Part shown: piece by piece, positions 14,309-15,550 of the stretch | Layout of the letters: every line of letters begins with the position of its first letter | Position numbering within the stretch: the stretch's first letter is position 1 | Source: an uncultured Mailhella sp. | GTDB lineage: Bacteria > Desulfobacterota > Desulfovibrionia > Desulfovibrionales > Desulfovibrionaceae | DNA: 15,550 bases | Direction: 5' to 3' | NCBI RefSeq assembly: GCF_905187505.1 | Contig: NZ_CAJJIC010000044.1 | Location: 1-15,550, forward strand | Made by a program: the position numbers and the translations under genes | Notes under the pieces: generated by a model | What the model saw: the letters and a program-made list of their open reading frames with translations, nothing else | What the model was told of the DNA's origin: nothing | Databases searched by the model: none

Positions 14309-15493
14309 GTGAGTGGTCGGAAATGGATTACGGAGGAGCGTGGCATCCGCTACTACGAGCACGAAACGCGAATGCATGGAAAGAGACGGGATCGGTATTA
14401 TACGCTCCGCTTCACTGTCGATGGTAAGCAGATAGAAGAAGGTCTCGGTTGGTTATCAGACGGCTGGACGCTGACAAAAGCCCGCATAGAACTTGCGAAG
14501 CTCAAAGAAGCCAAACGGATAGGCAATGGGGCAGTTACTCTTCGGCAAGCTCGCGACGAAGCAAGGAAGAAACGGACTGAAGCGGAAAAGGCTGAAGCTC
14601 AAGAACGGGCTACTAAGATCACAGTCGATGACTTTTGGAGCAGCACCTACAGACTTACCCAAGGCCATAAAAAGGAAAGCACGATAAAAAAAGAGGAAGA
14701 CTTATACACACGGTGGTTGAAACCATACTTCGGCGAAAAGCCATTGATTGAAATCAATGAAGAGCAACTTGAAAATCTGAAACAGACTATGCTTGCCGAT
14801 GGGAAATCTCCTCGGACTATCGAATACGCTTTGGCAATTTTTTCCCAGATCTGGCATCTGGCTAATCGCCGAGGTATCGTCTCTGGTATCCCGCCTACTC
14901 GAAACGTCAAAATCCCAAAATTTGATAATCGCCGAATGCGTTTCCTAAGCAGAGAAGAAGCGAAGACACTGCTTCAGGCATTGAAAATAGTGTCCTCTGA
15001 CTTGTACACTACGGCGTTGCTTTCTCTTGCCTGTGGACTGAGAGCTGGTGAAATTCACGCTTTGATTTGGGCTGACGTAGACTTCTCCAATGAAATTCTA
15101 TTAATCCGTGATCCTAAAAGTGGCAAGAACCGTCATGCGTATATGAGTCCGGAAGTGAAAGTTGTTCTCGAAGGTAAATTCCACGGCCAGCAGCCCGGAG
15201 AGCTTGTTTTACCTGCTAAAACAGGAGGACAGCGGGGGCAGGTATCAAAAGTTTTTGACAGGATAGTCAAAGAGCTTGGATTCAATGATGGAATTGCAGA
15301 TCCACGCCAAAAGGTCGTCTTCCATACACTCCGACACACATTTGCTTCATGGCTTGTACAGCAGGGGACTCCTCTTTATACGGTCTCTGAGCTGATGGGA
15401 CACTCTTCTCTTGCCATGACACAACGCTACGCTCATCTTGCTCCTGATGGAACGCGAATTTCAGCCATGCGAATCAATGACATTCTAAAATAA
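14309..15493 (+). CDS. tyrosine-recombinase integrase
   Basis: A 394-aa site-specific recombinase of the phage integrase family. The N-terminal roughly 60 residues resemble an arm-type DNA-binding domain, followed by a Lys/Glu-rich linker and the SAM-like core-binding domain (about 105-190). The catalytic set is complete: R245 (CGLRAGE), H339 and R342 (HTLRHTF), H365 (MGHSS) and nucleophile Y374 (TQRYAH). The start is GTG 14309 with GGAGG at 14299-14303. Nothing suggests truncation, so the enzyme should be functional in integration and probably excision. It lies 216 bases from the tRNA-Thr fragment and is transcribed away from it. Its lower GC content marks it as foreign relative to the genes on the left. 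Confidence 0.95.
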   Translation: MSGRKWITEERGIRYYEHETRMHGKRRDRYYTLRFTVDGKQIEEGLGWLSDGWTLTKARIELAKLKEAKRIGNGAVTLRQARDEARKKRTEAEKAEAQERATKITVDDFWSSTYRLTQGHKKESTIKKEEDLYTRWLKPYFGEKPLIEINEEQLENLKQTMLADGKSPRTIEYALAIFSQIWHLANRRGIVSGIPPTRNVKIPKFDNRRMRFLSREEAKTLLQALKIVSSDLYTTALLSLACGLRAGEIHALIWADVDFSNEILLIRDPKSGKNRHAYMSPEVKVVLEGKFHGQQPGELVLPAKTGGQRGQVSKVFDRIVKELGFNDGIADPRQKVVFHTLRHTFASWLVQQGTPLYTVSELMGHSSLAMTQRYAHLAPDGTRISAMRINDILK

Positions 15494-15550
15494 TTTTTAG
15501 GTAACTATGCAGCGAGGGGATTAGCTTATAGAAAACAAATAATTTCAAAT

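Larger units (their letters stand above)
14047..15550. mobile_element. left edge of an integrative element inserted in tRNA-Thr(CGU)
   Basis: The element begins at the tRNA-Thr fragment, carries an AT-rich attachment-flanking region (14094-14308) and a tyrosine recombinase (14309-15493), and continues beyond the window. Base and codon composition shift sharply to lower GC compared with the activator gene at its left. The size, the cargo and whether it is a phage, an ICE or a genomic island cannot be seen. Confidence 0.8.

Noticed and set aside
1..15550. CRISPR array or transposase
   Set aside because: No regularly spaced repeats of 20-40 bases and no transposase-like protein were found; the only recombinase is the tyrosine integrase.

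Overview
The window reads as chromosome of an anaerobic, mostly GC-rich proteobacterium, most likely a Desulfovibrionaceae relative (Bilophila/Mailhella/Desulfovibrio type). This is inferred from the gene mix: a YeiH/COG2855 exporter, TRAP transport, an AprA-like flavoprotein with an Fe-S partner and a large sigma-54 activator. No ribosomal RNA or housekeeping marker is present to confirm it. The right end is the edge of an integrated mobile element.

Layout. Positions 1-500 are a very AT-rich, gene-free leader with a candidate promoter and a short hairpin. 501-2126 (+) is a two-gene unit: a YeiH-family membrane transporter (479 aa) and a 53-aa single-pass membrane protein, closed by a strong terminator-like hairpin. 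2204-2452 (+) is an 82-aa protein I do not recognise. 2453-3060 holds no convincing gene. 3171-4139 (+) is a Tat-exported metallo-beta-lactamase-fold protein behind a good sigma-70-type promoter with two TGTTACARCG direct repeats. It converges on the next operon at a bidirectional terminator.

10645 down to 4209 (-) is a four-gene operon, in order: a cytoplasmic FAD protein of the fumarate reductase/AprA superfamily; a GltD-like NAD(P)H/FAD oxidoreductase with Fe-S centres at both ends; a TRAP substrate-binding protein; and a fused TRAP DctQM permease. A sigma-54 promoter with correct GG-N10-GC spacing precedes it. Divergently, 10855-13839 (+) encodes a 994-aa sigma-54 activator (GSFTGA loop, Walker A/B, C-terminal HTH) with a roughly 640-residue N-terminal region of no familiar receiver type. 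The simplest reading is one module: the regulator senses a compound or its metabolic state, switches on the operon with RNAP-sigma54, the TRAP system imports the compound, and the flavoprotein pair carries out a redox step on it with NAD(P)H as the likely electron source. The substrate is unknown. This is the best candidate here for an undescribed system.

14005-14093 holds, on the minus strand, the 3' part of a tRNA-Thr(CGU) gene followed by its own terminator. It is the scar of integration by the element whose tyrosine recombinase lies at 14309-15493 (+). The terminator places the ancestral chromosome on the left and the element on the right, running past the window end.
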